Assembly (NCBI RefSeq): GCF_010727475.1
Contig: NZ_AP022567.1
Coordinates: 2,542,001-2,606,000, forward strand
Direction: 5' to 3'
DNA: 64,000 bases
From: Mycolicibacterium mageritense
Lineage (GTDB): Bacteria > Actinomycetota > Actinomycetes > Mycobacteriales > Mycobacteriaceae
A program made the translations under genes and the position numbers. Below, one piece after another: positions 26,279 through 34,319 of the stretch. The number at the start of each line of letters is the position of its first letter. Positions within the stretch are counted from its first letter, which is position 1. The notes beneath the pieces are model-generated. The model made no database searches. It was not told the DNA's origin and saw nothing but the letters and a program-made list of their open reading frames with translations.

Positions 26279-27469
26279 TCAGCCTGGTAGGCGCACCGGC
26301 ATTAACAGGTAGACGTAATCCGTTTGTGCCGCGGGGAACGGCCCCGCACCGGCACTGCCATCATCTTCACCCGCGGGCCGCAACACCGCGGGACGACTGG
26401 GTGTCGTGAAGCCGAATGTCACACGTTCGGAGTGCAAAGATCCCAGACCGTCCGTCAGGTACGTCGGGTTGAACGCGATGGTCAGCGGTTCCCCGGCAAA
26501 GACCACCGGCAGATCTTCCTCGGCCCGGCCGACGTCGTCGGCGCCCGCCGAGAGCCGCAGCACGTCGTCGCTGAACTCCATGCGGATCTGCGCGCCTCGG
26601 TCGGCGACGAGGGCCACACGCTTGATGGCCTCGGTCAGTTCGGCGACCCCGATGGTGGCGACCGCCGTGTGCTCGTTGGGCAGGAGCTGACGGAACTTCG
26701 GGAATTCGGCGTCGAGCAGTCGCGTGGTGCTGCGCTTGCCGTCACTGCGAATGCCGAGCAGCCCGTCCTTGCCGACCGACTGCCCCGCACCCAGCGACAG
26801 ATGCACCTCGGTGCCGTCGGTGCCGGCCTTGGCCGCCTCGGCGAGAGTCTTCGCGGGCACCAGCACCGCGGCCTCGACATCCTGGGCACTGGTGGCCCAG
26901 GTCAGTTCACGCACCGCGAGGCGGAACCGGTCCGTCGCCGCCAAAACCACTGATTCGCCGGAGATCTCGACCCGGATGCCGGTCAGCATGGGCAGCGTGT
27001 CGTCACGGCCGGCAGCCACGGCCACCTGCCCGATGGCCTCGGCGAACAGATCGGACGCCACCACGCCGGTCTCCTCGGGCAGCGCGGGCAGCGCCGGGTA
27101 GTCCTCGACCGCGAGTGTCGGCAGGGAGAAGCGCGCACTACCGCAGGTCAGCGACACCCGGCTGCCCTCGACGCTCACCTCGACGGGCTTGGCCGGCAGC
27201 GCCTTGGTGATGTCGGAGAGGAGTCGGCCGGAGACCAAAATGCTTCCGGGAGAAGCGATCTCAGCGCTGACCTGAACTTCGGCCGACACTTCGTAGTCGA
27301 ACCCGGAGATGGTCAGGCCAGAGTCCGTGCCGGTCAGCAGGACGCCGGCCAGCACCGGGATCGTGGGTCGGGTCGGCAGGTTACGGGCCACCCATGCCAC
27401 TGCGTCGGCGAAGTCTTCGCGCACCACGCGAAACTTCAAGTCGCTCAGCCCAGCCGTCGTCGTCGCCAC
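26279..27469 (-). CDS. dnaN: DNA polymerase III sliding clamp (beta subunit)
   Basis: A 396-residue clamp that tethers the replicative polymerase. It starts at GTG 27469 (MATTTAGLSDLKFRVVRED). Three repeated clamp domains are evident; the C-terminal end carries the usual VYLLMPVRLPG. SGRLLSDITKALPAKPV and the later FNPTYLTDGL are family signatures. It faces oriC and is the first gene on that side, so its promoter lies within the origin region. Confidence 0.97.
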   Translation of the reverse strand: MATTTAGLSDLKFRVVREDFADAVAWVARNLPTRPTIPVLAGVLLTGTDSGLTISGFDYEVSAEVQVSAEIASPGSILVSGRLLSDITKALPAKPVEVSVEGSRVSLTCGSARFSLPTLAVEDYPALPALPEETGVVASDLFAEAIGQVAVAAGRDDTLPMLTGIRVEISGESVVLAATDRFRLAVRELTWATSAQDVEAAVLVPAKTLAEAAKAGTDGTEVHLSLGAGQSVGKDGLLGIRSDGKRSTTRLLDAEFPKFRQLLPNEHTAVATIGVAELTEAIKRVALVADRGAQIRMEFSDDVLRLSAGADDVGRAEEDLPVVFAGEPLTIAFNPTYLTDGLGSLHSERVTFGFTTPSRPAVLRPAGEDDGSAGAGPFPAAQTDYVYLLMPVRLPG

Positions 27470-28025
27470 GTCTTATGTGCCCCTTCGATGATCCCCACAA
27501 CAAGCTCTAGCCAGCGATTATCCGCGTGCGTCACGACAGCCGAAGGTTACGGGACGCAGCGCCGGGAAGCGCCGTCGAAGAACCACCGTAGAGCTTTCCG
27601 CATGAACTTGAAAGCTAATCGATCGGGGTGAGCTCGTGTGCGTCGGGCGCCGACAGGCCCGATGCGGACGAGCTGTCCCCAACAGGCTTCTTCTGAAAAG
27701 AATCTCTGGGAGATATTCAAGTAACAGTATTAGGTGCTGTGGATTCTGGGGATGAACCGGGATTTGCGCAGGACTGTCGGTGTGTCGCGATGTGCATGGT
27801 GTGTGGAGATCAGTAAAACAGTGTGATTCGGGGTGTGGACAGCTGCGGTGGTGTGGATGGCGGCGGCAGTTGTCCTGTGGTTTGCCCTCAAGTTGTGCAC
27901 AGCGGTATCCACAGCGGTGAGCTGTGACTTCTGTAGCCCGAAGTGACAGAAGTTTTTCGCAGATTTTTCGCCGGACGGCCGACGGACACCGCGCCGTAAC
28001 ACGGGTGTGAGGGTGCGTGGAACGC
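27470..28025. other. Chromosomal replication origin (oriC)
   Basis: A non-coding gap of 556 bases between dnaN and dnaA, where mycobacterial oriC lies. DnaA-box-like 9-mers (consensus TTGTCCACA or TTATCCACA) are clustered: 27738-27746, 27802-27810, 27834-27842 (CTGTCCACA on the minus strand), 27852-27860, 27893-27901 (TTGTGCACA) and 27905-27913 (GTATCCACA). An AT-richer tract at about 27600-27735 on the dnaN side is the best candidate for the unwinding element. Boxes are mostly imperfect, as is known for mycobacteria. The long frames crossing this region are low-quality shadows. Confidence 0.9.
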
Positions 28026-29519
28026 TCAGCGCTTGGCGCGCTGGCGGATCCGCGTCGTGAGTTCCTTGACGTGGTCGAAGACTTCACGCCGCTCCGCCAT
28101 CTCGCCCCGGATCTTCTTCTCGGCATACATGACCGTGGTGTGATCGCGGCCGAACGCCTGACCGATCTTCGGGAGCGAGAGATCGGTCAGCTCGCGGCAC
28201 AGGTACATCGCGATCTGACGGGACTGGGCCAGGGCCCTGGTCTTGCCGGGGCCCCGCAACTCCTCGACCGTGGTCTCGAAGTACTCGGCGGTGGCGGCCA
28301 TGATGGCCGCGGTGCTGATCTGCATCGTGGTGGCGTCGGCGATGAGATCGCGCAGCACCACCTCCGCCAACGATTTGTCGATGCGCGTCTTGTTGAGCGA
28401 TGCGAATGCGGTGACGCGGATCAGCGCGCCCTCGAGCTCGCGGATGTTGCGCTCGATGCTGCTGGCGATGAGCTCGAGCACGTCGTCCGGCACGTCGAGC
28501 CGGTCCATCTGGGCCTTCTTGCGCAGAATCGCGATGCGTGTCTCCAGCTCGGGGGGCTGCACGTCGGTGATCAGGCCCCATTCGAACCGCGTCCGCAGCC
28601 GGTCCTCGAGCGTTGCGAGCTGTTTGGGCGGCCGGTCGGACGAGATGACGATCTGCTTGTTGGCATTGTGCAGCGTGTTGAAGGTGTGGAAGAACTCTTC
28701 CTGGATACCTTCCTTGCCTTCGATGAACTGGATGTCGTCGACCAGCAGGATGTCGATGTCGCGGTAACTGCGCTTGAACGAGGCCTTGCGGTCGTCGCGC
28801 AGCGAGTTGATGAAGTCGTTGGTGAATTCCTCGGTGGAGACGTATTTCACGCGCATGCCGGGGAAGAGACGTTGGGCATAGTTGCCCGCGGCGTGCAACA
28901 GGTGGGTCTTCCCGAGGCCGGACTCACCCCAGATGAACAACGGGTTGTAGGCCCGGGCGGGTGCCTCGGCGATCGCCAGCGTCGCGGCGTGCGCGAACCG
29001 GTTGGACGCACCTATGACGAACGTGTCGAACGTGTAGCGCCGGTTCAGGTTGACCGCGTTGGCGTCACTGGCCGACGTGTCCTGCGCCGGGCTGCTGAAG
29101 TACGTGGGCCAGCTTTCCTCGGCGTTGTTCTGCGCGTCGCGGTCGTCGTCGACTTCATCGGCGTGGTCGGGAACCACGGCGTCGAAGAGGGTTTCCGGTT
29201 CGGGTTCGGCAGGCGGATCCTCGATGCGGACCCCGAGCTGAACCCGCTGGCCGAGTCGACGGCTCAGCGCGGCGATGATCGGCTCGCGCAGATGACGTTC
29301 GATCTCGTTCTGCACGAAGGGGGTCGGGACCGACAGCAGAGCAAAGCCCTCGGTGATCACGAGAGGTTTGACGAGCTTGAGCCAGGCCCTTTGCTGAGGA
29401 GTCAGCGTGGGCACCGTGGGGTCGGCGTGGCCGGCACCCGGGATGTCGGTGTCGCCGTTGAGCTCGGCGACGACCGTGTTCCAGACCGCGACGAACGGTG
29501 GATCGGGGTCAGCGGTCAA
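28026..29519 (-). CDS. dnaA: Chromosomal replication initiator DnaA
   Basis: A 497-residue initiator that binds DnaA boxes and opens oriC. It begins at a TTG (29519), preceded by GAGGGGG; no better in-frame start is present. Domain I covers residues 1-90; an acidic, variable domain II runs to about 160. The AAA+ domain III has Walker A GESGLGKTHLLHA (about 198) and Walker B ILLVDDIQFIEG. Domain IV at the C-terminus has the DnaA signature FGRDHTTVMYAEKKI. Promoter and DnaA boxes lie upstream, suggesting autoregulation. Confidence 0.98.
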   Translation of the reverse strand: MTADPDPPFVAVWNTVVAELNGDTDIPGAGHADPTVPTLTPQQRAWLKLVKPLVITEGFALLSVPTPFVQNEIERHLREPIIAALSRRLGQRVQLGVRIEDPPAEPEPETLFDAVVPDHADEVDDDRDAQNNAEESWPTYFSSPAQDTSASDANAVNLNRRYTFDTFVIGASNRFAHAATLAIAEAPARAYNPLFIWGESGLGKTHLLHAAGNYAQRLFPGMRVKYVSTEEFTNDFINSLRDDRKASFKRSYRDIDILLVDDIQFIEGKEGIQEEFFHTFNTLHNANKQIVISSDRPPKQLATLEDRLRTRFEWGLITDVQPPELETRIAILRKKAQMDRLDVPDDVLELIASSIERNIRELEGALIRVTAFASLNKTRIDKSLAEVVLRDLIADATTMQISTAAIMAATAEYFETTVEELRGPGKTRALAQSRQIAMYLCRELTDLSLPKIGQAFGRDHTTVMYAEKKIRGEMAERREVFDHVKELTTRIRQRAKR

Positions 29520-29585
29520 TGACGGTTACCCCCTCTGAGGTCCTGGACGTCTGCATCCAGGGACGACCAAAAGAACGATGACGAA

Positions 29586-29618
29586 CTGTCCACATATTTA
29601 TCCACAGCTTGTGGAGAA
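29586..29618. promoter_or_regulatory. DnaA-box cluster in the dnaA leader
   Basis: CTGTCCACA (29586-29594), TTATCCACA (29598-29606, a perfect consensus box) and TGTGGAGAA (29610-29618, inverse TTCTCCACA) lie in tight succession. They fall between the probable dnaA promoter and its start codon, the position expected for autoregulation of dnaA. Confidence 0.75.
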
Positions 29619-29762
29619 AGGACAGTCGCCGTCGTTCTGTTGTGTGGAGCGAGTGCGTCGTGGCCGGGGTTCGTCACATGGGTGGGTGGGTCAAGCTCCC
29701 GGGTCGAACGACGATCGCGATTCGTTGTTCGGGTCCGATCCGGCGCGGAACGGCATTGCCAG

Positions 29763-29791
29763 AAGCTAACAGTTTTCAGTCGAAGTGCCAA
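29763..29791 (-). promoter_or_regulatory. Probable sigma-A promoter of dnaA
   Basis: On the minus strand TTGGCA, a 17-base spacer and TAGCTT match the TTGnnn-17-TAnnnT pattern of the principal sigma factor. It lies about 245 bases upstream of the dnaA start, with the DnaA-box cluster downstream of it. Confidence 0.5.
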
Positions 29792-29840
29792 CAGTTCCGC
29801 AACATTGGACATCCGTGCAGGAGGTGCGCAAGTGCGAGGT

Positions 29841-29869
29841 TTGACCCAGCGAAATCTCGTCAGTACCCT
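29841..29869 (+). promoter_or_regulatory. Probable sigma-A promoter of the rpmH operon
   Basis: TTGACC, a 17-base spacer and TACCCT fit the principal sigma-factor pattern. It is directed towards rpmH, whose start is about 175 bases downstream, and stands back to back with the dnaA promoter. The rest of the 526-base dnaA-rpmH gap shows no gene. Confidence 0.55.
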
Positions 29870-30045
29870 CGAGCAGTCGCCCGCACGTGGCGATACGGCT
29901 GCGCCCGGGTCCGCCCGGAGACCGCGCTGGTTAGTAAAGCACGACGGACGAGCTTAACCGAGCTTAAAAGCGGCTACCGCGTCCCACTCTGCACCGAACG
30001 GTGGGGGTGAGGCGCGGGTGCCATATGGAACAAGGAGAGATTGCC

Positions 30046-30189
30046 GTGGCCAAGGGCAAGCGGACCTACCAGCCCAACAACCGGCGCCGTGCGCGGGTGC
30101 ATGGGTTCCGGCTGCGCATGCGGACCCGTGCGGGTCGCGCCATCGTCTCCAACCGGCGTAGCAAGGGCCGTCGCGCGCTCACTGCGTGA
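30046..30189 (+). CDS. rpmH: 50S ribosomal protein L34
   Basis: A 47-residue, strongly basic ribosomal protein: VAKGKRTYQPNNRRRARVHG then FRLRMRTRAGRAIVSNRRSK. The GTG at 30046 is chosen because AAGGAGAG lies six bases upstream and the length fits L34; the longer frame from the upstream ATG adds out-of-place residues. It is the first gene of the rightward rpmH-rnpA-yidD-yidC-jag-rsmG operon beside dnaA, a conserved arrangement. Confidence 0.97.
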   Translation: MAKGKRTYQPNNRRRARVHGFRLRMRTRAGRAIVSNRRSKGRRALTA

Positions 30190-30210
30190 TTCGACGCAGG
30201 ATCTAGCGCG

Positions 30211-30570
30211 GTGCTTCCGGCTCGTTACCGGATGAGGCGATCCGCGGAGTTCTCTGCCACTGTCAGCCGTGGTGTGCGTGCGGTACAACCAGATGTAGTG
30301 GTACACGCATTGCGCGCCGAGGCTGACCCGAGTGGTCCGCGGGTCGGGCTCGTTGTCTCCAAATCCGTCGGGAACGCGGTGGAACGGCACCGGGTGTCCC
30401 GGCGATTGCGGCACGCCGCCCGCACTGTACTTCCTCGACTGGACCCTGCTGATCTGGTCGTCATTCGTGCCCGGCCCACGTGTCGGGACGCCCTCTCGCC
30501 GCGGTTGGAGCAACAGCTGCACGCGGCTCTCGACCGCGTGGATGCGCGCCGCGGGACGACGTCCCGATGA
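30211..30570 (+). CDS. rnpA: Ribonuclease P protein component
   Basis: A 119-residue basic protein that helps RNase P RNA mature tRNA 5' ends. It starts at GTG 30211 (VLPARYRMRRSAEF). The central conserved helix VGNAVERHRVSRRLRHAAR corresponds to the RNR motif, in slightly altered form, and DLVVIRARP follows. It lies 21 bases after rpmH; its stop overlaps the yidD ATG in ATGA. Confidence 0.95.
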   Translation: MLPARYRMRRSAEFSATVSRGVRAVQPDVVVHALRAEADPSGPRVGLVVSKSVGNAVERHRVSRRLRHAARTVLPRLDPADLVVIRARPTCRDALSPRLEQQLHAALDRVDARRGTTSR

Positions 30571-30875
30571 CCACCCCGATCATTCGTCGATTGGGTGCCC
30601 GCGCTGCCCGCGGTGTGATCTTTCTGATCCAGCTCTACCGGCACACGATCTCCCCGCTGCGGTTGCCGACATGTCGGTTCACCCCGACGTGCAGCCAGTA
30701 CGCAGTGGATGCACTCACCGAGTACGGCCTGCTGTACGGCGGGTGGCTGGCCACGGTCCGGCTGTTGAAATGCGGTCCGTGGCATCGGGGAGGATGGGAT
30801 CCAATCCCGGTCCGCCGAGACCACGCTCAACCCGCTGATGCCGTCTCAGACGGCAGAAACGAGTCCTATGTTTAA
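30567..30875 (+). CDS. yidD: Membrane protein insertion efficiency factor YidD
   Basis: A 102-residue membrane-associated protein that assists YidC. FLIQLYRHTISPLRLPTCRF followed by TPTCSQYAVDALTEYG is the family signature with its conserved cysteines, and CGPWHRGGWDPIP follows. The ATG at 30567 overlaps the rnpA stop; the 30480 start lies inside rnpA and was rejected. It overlaps yidC by eight bases. Confidence 0.94.
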   Translation: MTTPIIRRLGARAARGVIFLIQLYRHTISPLRLPTCRFTPTCSQYAVDALTEYGLLYGGWLATVRLLKCGPWHRGGWDPIPVRRDHAQPADAVSDGRNESYV

Positions 30876-31944
30876 TTGGTTCAGTCTCGACATCATCTAC
30901 TACCCGGTGTCGGCCATAATGTGGGTCTGGTACAAGGCGTTCGCCTTCATTCTGGGGCCTTCCAACTTCTTCGCGTGGGCACTGTCGGTGATGTTCCTGG
31001 TGTTCACCCTGCGCGCGATCCTGTACAAGCCGTTCGTCCGCCAGATCCGGACCACGCGCCAGATGCAGGAGTTGCAGCCCCAGATCAAGGCTCTGCAGAA
31101 AAAGTACGGCAAGGATCGTCAGCGCATGGCGCTGGAGATGCAGAAGCTGCAGCGCGAACACGGGTTCAACCCGATCCTCGGTTGCCTGCCGATGCTCGCG
31201 CAGATCCCGGTGTTCCTCGGCTTGTTCCACGTGTTGCGGTCGTTCAACCGGACCCAGGGTGGCTTCGGGCAGATCCAGTTGACTGTCGAGCAGAACCGCG
31301 CGACCGGCAACTACGTCTTCAGCCCCACCGATGTCGCGCACTTCCTGGACGCGAACCTGTTCGGTGCACCGTTGGGCGCCACGATGATCCAGAAGACCGG
31401 TCTGGACGCCTTCACCGAATTCAACCGGATGTCGGTGATCCTGGTCGGTGTGCCGATCATGATCCTGGCCGGCATCGCGACGTACTTCAACAGCCGTGCG
31501 TCGGTGGCCCGGCAGAGTCCAGAGGCCGCCGCCAATCCGCAGACCGCGATGATGAACAAACTCGCGCTTTACGTGTTCCCGCTCGGCGTCGTCGTCGGTG
31601 GTCCGTTCCTGCCGTTGGCGATCATCCTGTACTGGTTCTCCAACAACATCTGGACGTTCGGTCAGCAGCACTATGTGTTCGGGATGATCGAGAAGGAAGA
31701 AGAAGCCAAGAAGCAAGAGGCATTGGAGCGGCGGGCGGCCAACGCCCCGGCGCCGGGAGCGAAACCGAACCGGGCGCGCAAGACGCAGACCGAGGAGCCG
31801 GTCGCGACAGCCGACGCGGGCGATGCCGGGCAGGACGAGCAGACCACGGGTTCGACGGGTTCGACGGGTGCCAAGGACGGTTCTGACGGCGCCGTCGGCC
31901 GGACACCCAAGCCAGGAGCTCGACCCAAGAAGCGGAAGCGTTGA
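30868..31944 (+). CDS. yidC: Membrane protein insertase YidC/Oxa1
   Basis: A 358-residue insertase that places proteins in the inner membrane. The start MFNWFSLDIIYYPVSAIMW at 30868 matches other mycobacterial YidC proteins and overlaps the end of yidD; a longer frame from 30838 is possible but less likely. Transmembrane segments are near residues 10-30, 38-60, 110-130, 190-215 and 230-255. The Oxa1 domain includes FNPILGCLPMLAQIPVFLGL. The C-terminal 80 residues are charged, with a short TGSTGSTG run, and would be cytoplasmic. Confidence 0.96.
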   Translation: MFNWFSLDIIYYPVSAIMWVWYKAFAFILGPSNFFAWALSVMFLVFTLRAILYKPFVRQIRTTRQMQELQPQIKALQKKYGKDRQRMALEMQKLQREHGFNPILGCLPMLAQIPVFLGLFHVLRSFNRTQGGFGQIQLTVEQNRATGNYVFSPTDVAHFLDANLFGAPLGATMIQKTGLDAFTEFNRMSVILVGVPIMILAGIATYFNSRASVARQSPEAAANPQTAMMNKLALYVFPLGVVVGGPFLPLAIILYWFSNNIWTFGQQHYVFGMIEKEEEAKKQEALERRAANAPAPGAKPNRARKTQTEEPVATADAGDAGQDEQTTGSTGSTGAKDGSDGAVGRTPKPGARPKKRKR

Positions 31945-31981
31945 CCAGTTTCGGACTGGCGAAAGTAGGGAGAAGACGAAC

Positions 31982-32545
31982 ATGACAGACGCGCAGACGA
32001 CGGATCCGGCCGCGGACCCTGAGGTGACCCCGGACGTGGAGGCCGAGGAGACCAAGCCCGCGGCGACAGCCGACGACGATCTGGAAGAGCGTTTGGTTGC
32101 CGAGGGAGAGATCGCCGGCGACTATCTCGAGGAACTGCTCGATCTGCTCGACTTCGATGGCGACATCGATCTCGATGTCGAGGGGGACCGGGCAGTGGTG
32201 AGCATCGACGGCGGCAGCGACCTGAGCAAGTTGGTCGGCCGCAAGGGCGAGGTGCTCGACGCGCTCCAGGAGTTGACGCGGTTGGCCGTGCACCAGAAGA
32301 CCGGTGAGCGGAGCCGGCTGATGCTGGACATCGCGCGCTGGCGTCGGCGTCGGCGGGACGAGCTCGCGGCGCTGGGCGACAAGGTGGCCCGGCGCGTTCT
32401 GGAGTCGGGGGAGCGTGAAGAGCTCGCGCCGATGACGCCGTTCGAACGAAAGATCGTCCACGACGCGGTCGCTGCCGTCGACGGTGTGCGTAGCGAGAGC
32501 GAGGGCGTCGAGCCGTCGCGTCGCGTCGTGGTTCTGCTCGGCTGA
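31982..32545 (+). CDS. jag: Jag/KhpB-like KH-R3H RNA-binding protein
   Basis: A 187-residue protein starting at ATG 31982, after a GGGAGAAG site. An acidic N-terminus is followed by a KH domain (VGRKGEVLDALQELTRLAVH) and a C-terminal R3H domain (FERKIVHDAVAA and EPSRRVVV). It binds RNA; in other bacteria it affects cell division and membrane protein biogenesis together with YidC. It lies 37 bases after yidC in the same operon. Confidence 0.93.
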   Translation: MTDAQTTDPAADPEVTPDVEAEETKPAATADDDLEERLVAEGEIAGDYLEELLDLLDFDGDIDLDVEGDRAVVSIDGGSDLSKLVGRKGEVLDALQELTRLAVHQKTGERSRLMLDIARWRRRRRDELAALGDKVARRVLESGEREELAPMTPFERKIVHDAVAAVDGVRSESEGVEPSRRVVVLLG

Positions 32546-32599
32546 TTGTTAGTTACACGGGTGTAGTTTGTCGCGGCAATCCCACGGGAGTACGGGAGG

Positions 32600-33319
32600 A
32601 TGTTTCACGTGAAACATGGCCCGATTGCCGCGACACCCCAAGCGGCCATCGATGTGTTCGGCGAGCGCGTCGAACTGGCTGTCCGCTATACGGAGATCCT
32701 CGCAGGGGCCGGGGTTGAGCGCGGTCTCATCGGCCCGCGAGAAGTAGACCGACTATGGGAACGTCACGTTCTCAACAGTGCGGTGCTGGGCGAATTGATT
32801 GAGGCAGGGGAGCGAGTGGCCGACGTCGGCAGCGGCGCCGGCCTTCCCGGCATCCCGCTCCATCTCGCCCGGCCAGATATAGATGTGACTTTGATCGAGC
32901 CGCTGTTGCGCCGCAGCGAATTCCTCAACGAAGTGATCGCCGAACTGGATCTCGACGTGCGAGTGGTCCGGGGTCGAGCGGAGGATCGCAGTGTGCGTGA
33001 AGAAGTCGGTGCGATGGATGTGGTGACGTCGCGTGCGGTGGCCGCGATGGACAAGCTGTGTCGCTGGAGTATGCCGCTGCTGCGACCGGGTGGTCGGATG
33101 TTGGCCATCAAGGGTGAGCGTGCGGAGGCGGAGATCAGCGAGCACCGGCGTGTGATGGCATCGCTGGGTGCGGTGGATGCCAGGGTAGTGAGATGTGGCG
33201 CGAACTATTTGAACCCTCCCGTAACCGTCGTCGACGCGCGGCGCGGGACGTCCAGATCGGAACGCGGACGACCGATCGGGAGAACCCCGGGATCACGGGG
33301 GAAGGCGGGCAGGAGATGA
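32600..33319 (+). CDS. rsmG: 16S rRNA (guanine-N7) methyltransferase RsmG
   Basis: A 239-residue SAM-dependent methyltransferase that methylates G527 of 16S rRNA; loss gives low-level streptomycin resistance in many bacteria, mycobacteria included. The SAM motif VADVGSGAGLPGIPLHLA is at about residues 73-90, with TSRAVAAMDKL further on. The first codons (MFHVKH) are themselves formed by a parS site. The stop overlaps the parA ATG in ATGA. The C-terminus is basic. Confidence 0.96.
   Translation: MFHVKHGPIAATPQAAIDVFGERVELAVRYTEILAGAGVERGLIGPREVDRLWERHVLNSAVLGELIEAGERVADVGSGAGLPGIPLHLARPDIDVTLIEPLLRRSEFLNEVIAELDLDVRVVRGRAEDRSVREEVGAMDVVTSRAVAAMDKLCRWSMPLLRPGGRMLAIKGERAEAEISEHRRVMASLGAVDARVVRCGANYLNPPVTVVDARRGTSRSERGRPIGRTPGSRGKAGRR
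32601..32616. promoter_or_regulatory. parS site overlapping the rsmG start
   Basis: TGTTTCACGTGAAACA is a perfect 16-base parS palindrome, the binding site for ParB. Its first two bases are the TG of the rsmG start codon, so the site codes for residues 1-6 of RsmG. It lies about 5 kb from oriC, in the usual zone for chromosome segregation sites. Confidence 0.95.
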
Positions 33320-34296
33320 AGATGCGTTCGGGTCAGACCAAGGCGGCCGAGACGGCTCCCAATGGCAATGTTTCACGTGAAACCTGGAACGGCGGGACAG
33401 ACCCGTCGTGGACCTCCGATGCCAGTATGGACACGCCCATCGCGGTGGAGGCCGAGCGGGCGACGCGTGTGCTGCACGCCCCGCACGGACAGCTTCCGCG
33501 TCCGTCGCGCCAGCGCGTCTTCACGATCGCGAACCAAAAGGGCGGTGTCGGCAAGACCACGACAGCGGTGAACGTCGCGGCCGCGCTGGCGCTCCAAGGT
33601 CTGCGCACGCTGGTCATCGATCTCGACCCGCAGGGCAACGCCAGCACCGCACTGAGTATCGAGCACCGCCCGGGCACACCGTCGTCGTACGAGGTGCTGA
33701 TCGGTGAGATCCCGGTCCAGGAGGCCCTCCAGAAGAGCCCGCACAGTGACCGCCTCTTCTGCATTCCGGCAACGATCGATCTGGCCGGCGCCGAGATCGA
33801 ATTGGTGAGCATGGTGGCGCGCGAAGGTAGGCTGCGCACCGCGCTGGCAGAACTCCAACACCACAACTTCGACTACGTTTTCATCGACTGCCCGCCGTCG
33901 CTCGGGCTGCTCACCATCAACGCGCTCGTCGCCGCTCCGGAGGTGCTCATCCCGATCCAGTGCGAGTACTACGCACTGGAAGGTGTGGGGCAGCTGCTTC
34001 GGAACATCGAGATGGTCAAGGCGCACCTCAATCCGGAGCTGTCGGTGTCCACAGTGATACTGACGATGTACGACGGCCGGACGAAGCTGGCAGATCAGGT
34101 TGCGGAGGATGTACGTGAGCACTTCGGAGACAAGGTGCTCCGGACCGTCATCCCACGCAGCGTGAAGGTGTCAGAAGCGCCCGGTTACGGGATGACCATC
34201 CTCGACTATGACCCGGGTTCACGTGGAGCGATGAGTTATCTGGACGCCAGCCGGGAGATCGCCGAGCGCGGCGCCCCGCCCCGTGCCGACCAGTAG
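33316..34296 (+). CDS. parA: Chromosome partitioning ATPase ParA (Soj)
   Basis: A 326-residue Walker-type ATPase that moves ParB-parS complexes during segregation. The ATG at 33316 overlaps the rsmG stop; the earlier 33193 start lies within rsmG. A variable N-terminus of about 70 residues precedes the deviant Walker A KGGVGKTTTAVN. The switch segment is VIDLDPQGNAST, and FIDCPPSLGLLTINAL is the Walker B region. It contains a second parS site near the 5' end. parB follows after 23 bases. Confidence 0.96.
   Translation: MKMRSGQTKAAETAPNGNVSRETWNGGTDPSWTSDASMDTPIAVEAERATRVLHAPHGQLPRPSRQRVFTIANQKGGVGKTTTAVNVAAALALQGLRTLVIDLDPQGNASTALSIEHRPGTPSSYEVLIGEIPVQEALQKSPHSDRLFCIPATIDLAGAEIELVSMVAREGRLRTALAELQHHNFDYVFIDCPPSLGLLTINALVAAPEVLIPIQCEYYALEGVGQLLRNIEMVKAHLNPELSVSTVILTMYDGRTKLADQVAEDVREHFGDKVLRTVIPRSVKVSEAPGYGMTILDYDPGSRGAMSYLDASREIAERGAPPRADQ
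33369..33384. promoter_or_regulatory. parS site inside parA
   Basis: TGTTTCACGTGAAACC matches parS at 15 of 16 positions and lies in the variable 5' part of parA, where it codes for NVSRET. It is 768 bases from the first site, so ParB could nucleate at two close positions. Confidence 0.92.
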
Positions 34297-34319
34297 ACAG
34301 CGATGAGCAGGAGACGATC

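Noticed and set aside
28017..29522. 501-codon plus-strand frame across dnaA
   Set aside because: Exact antisense of dnaA, with low-complexity Val/Gly/Arg content and no family features.
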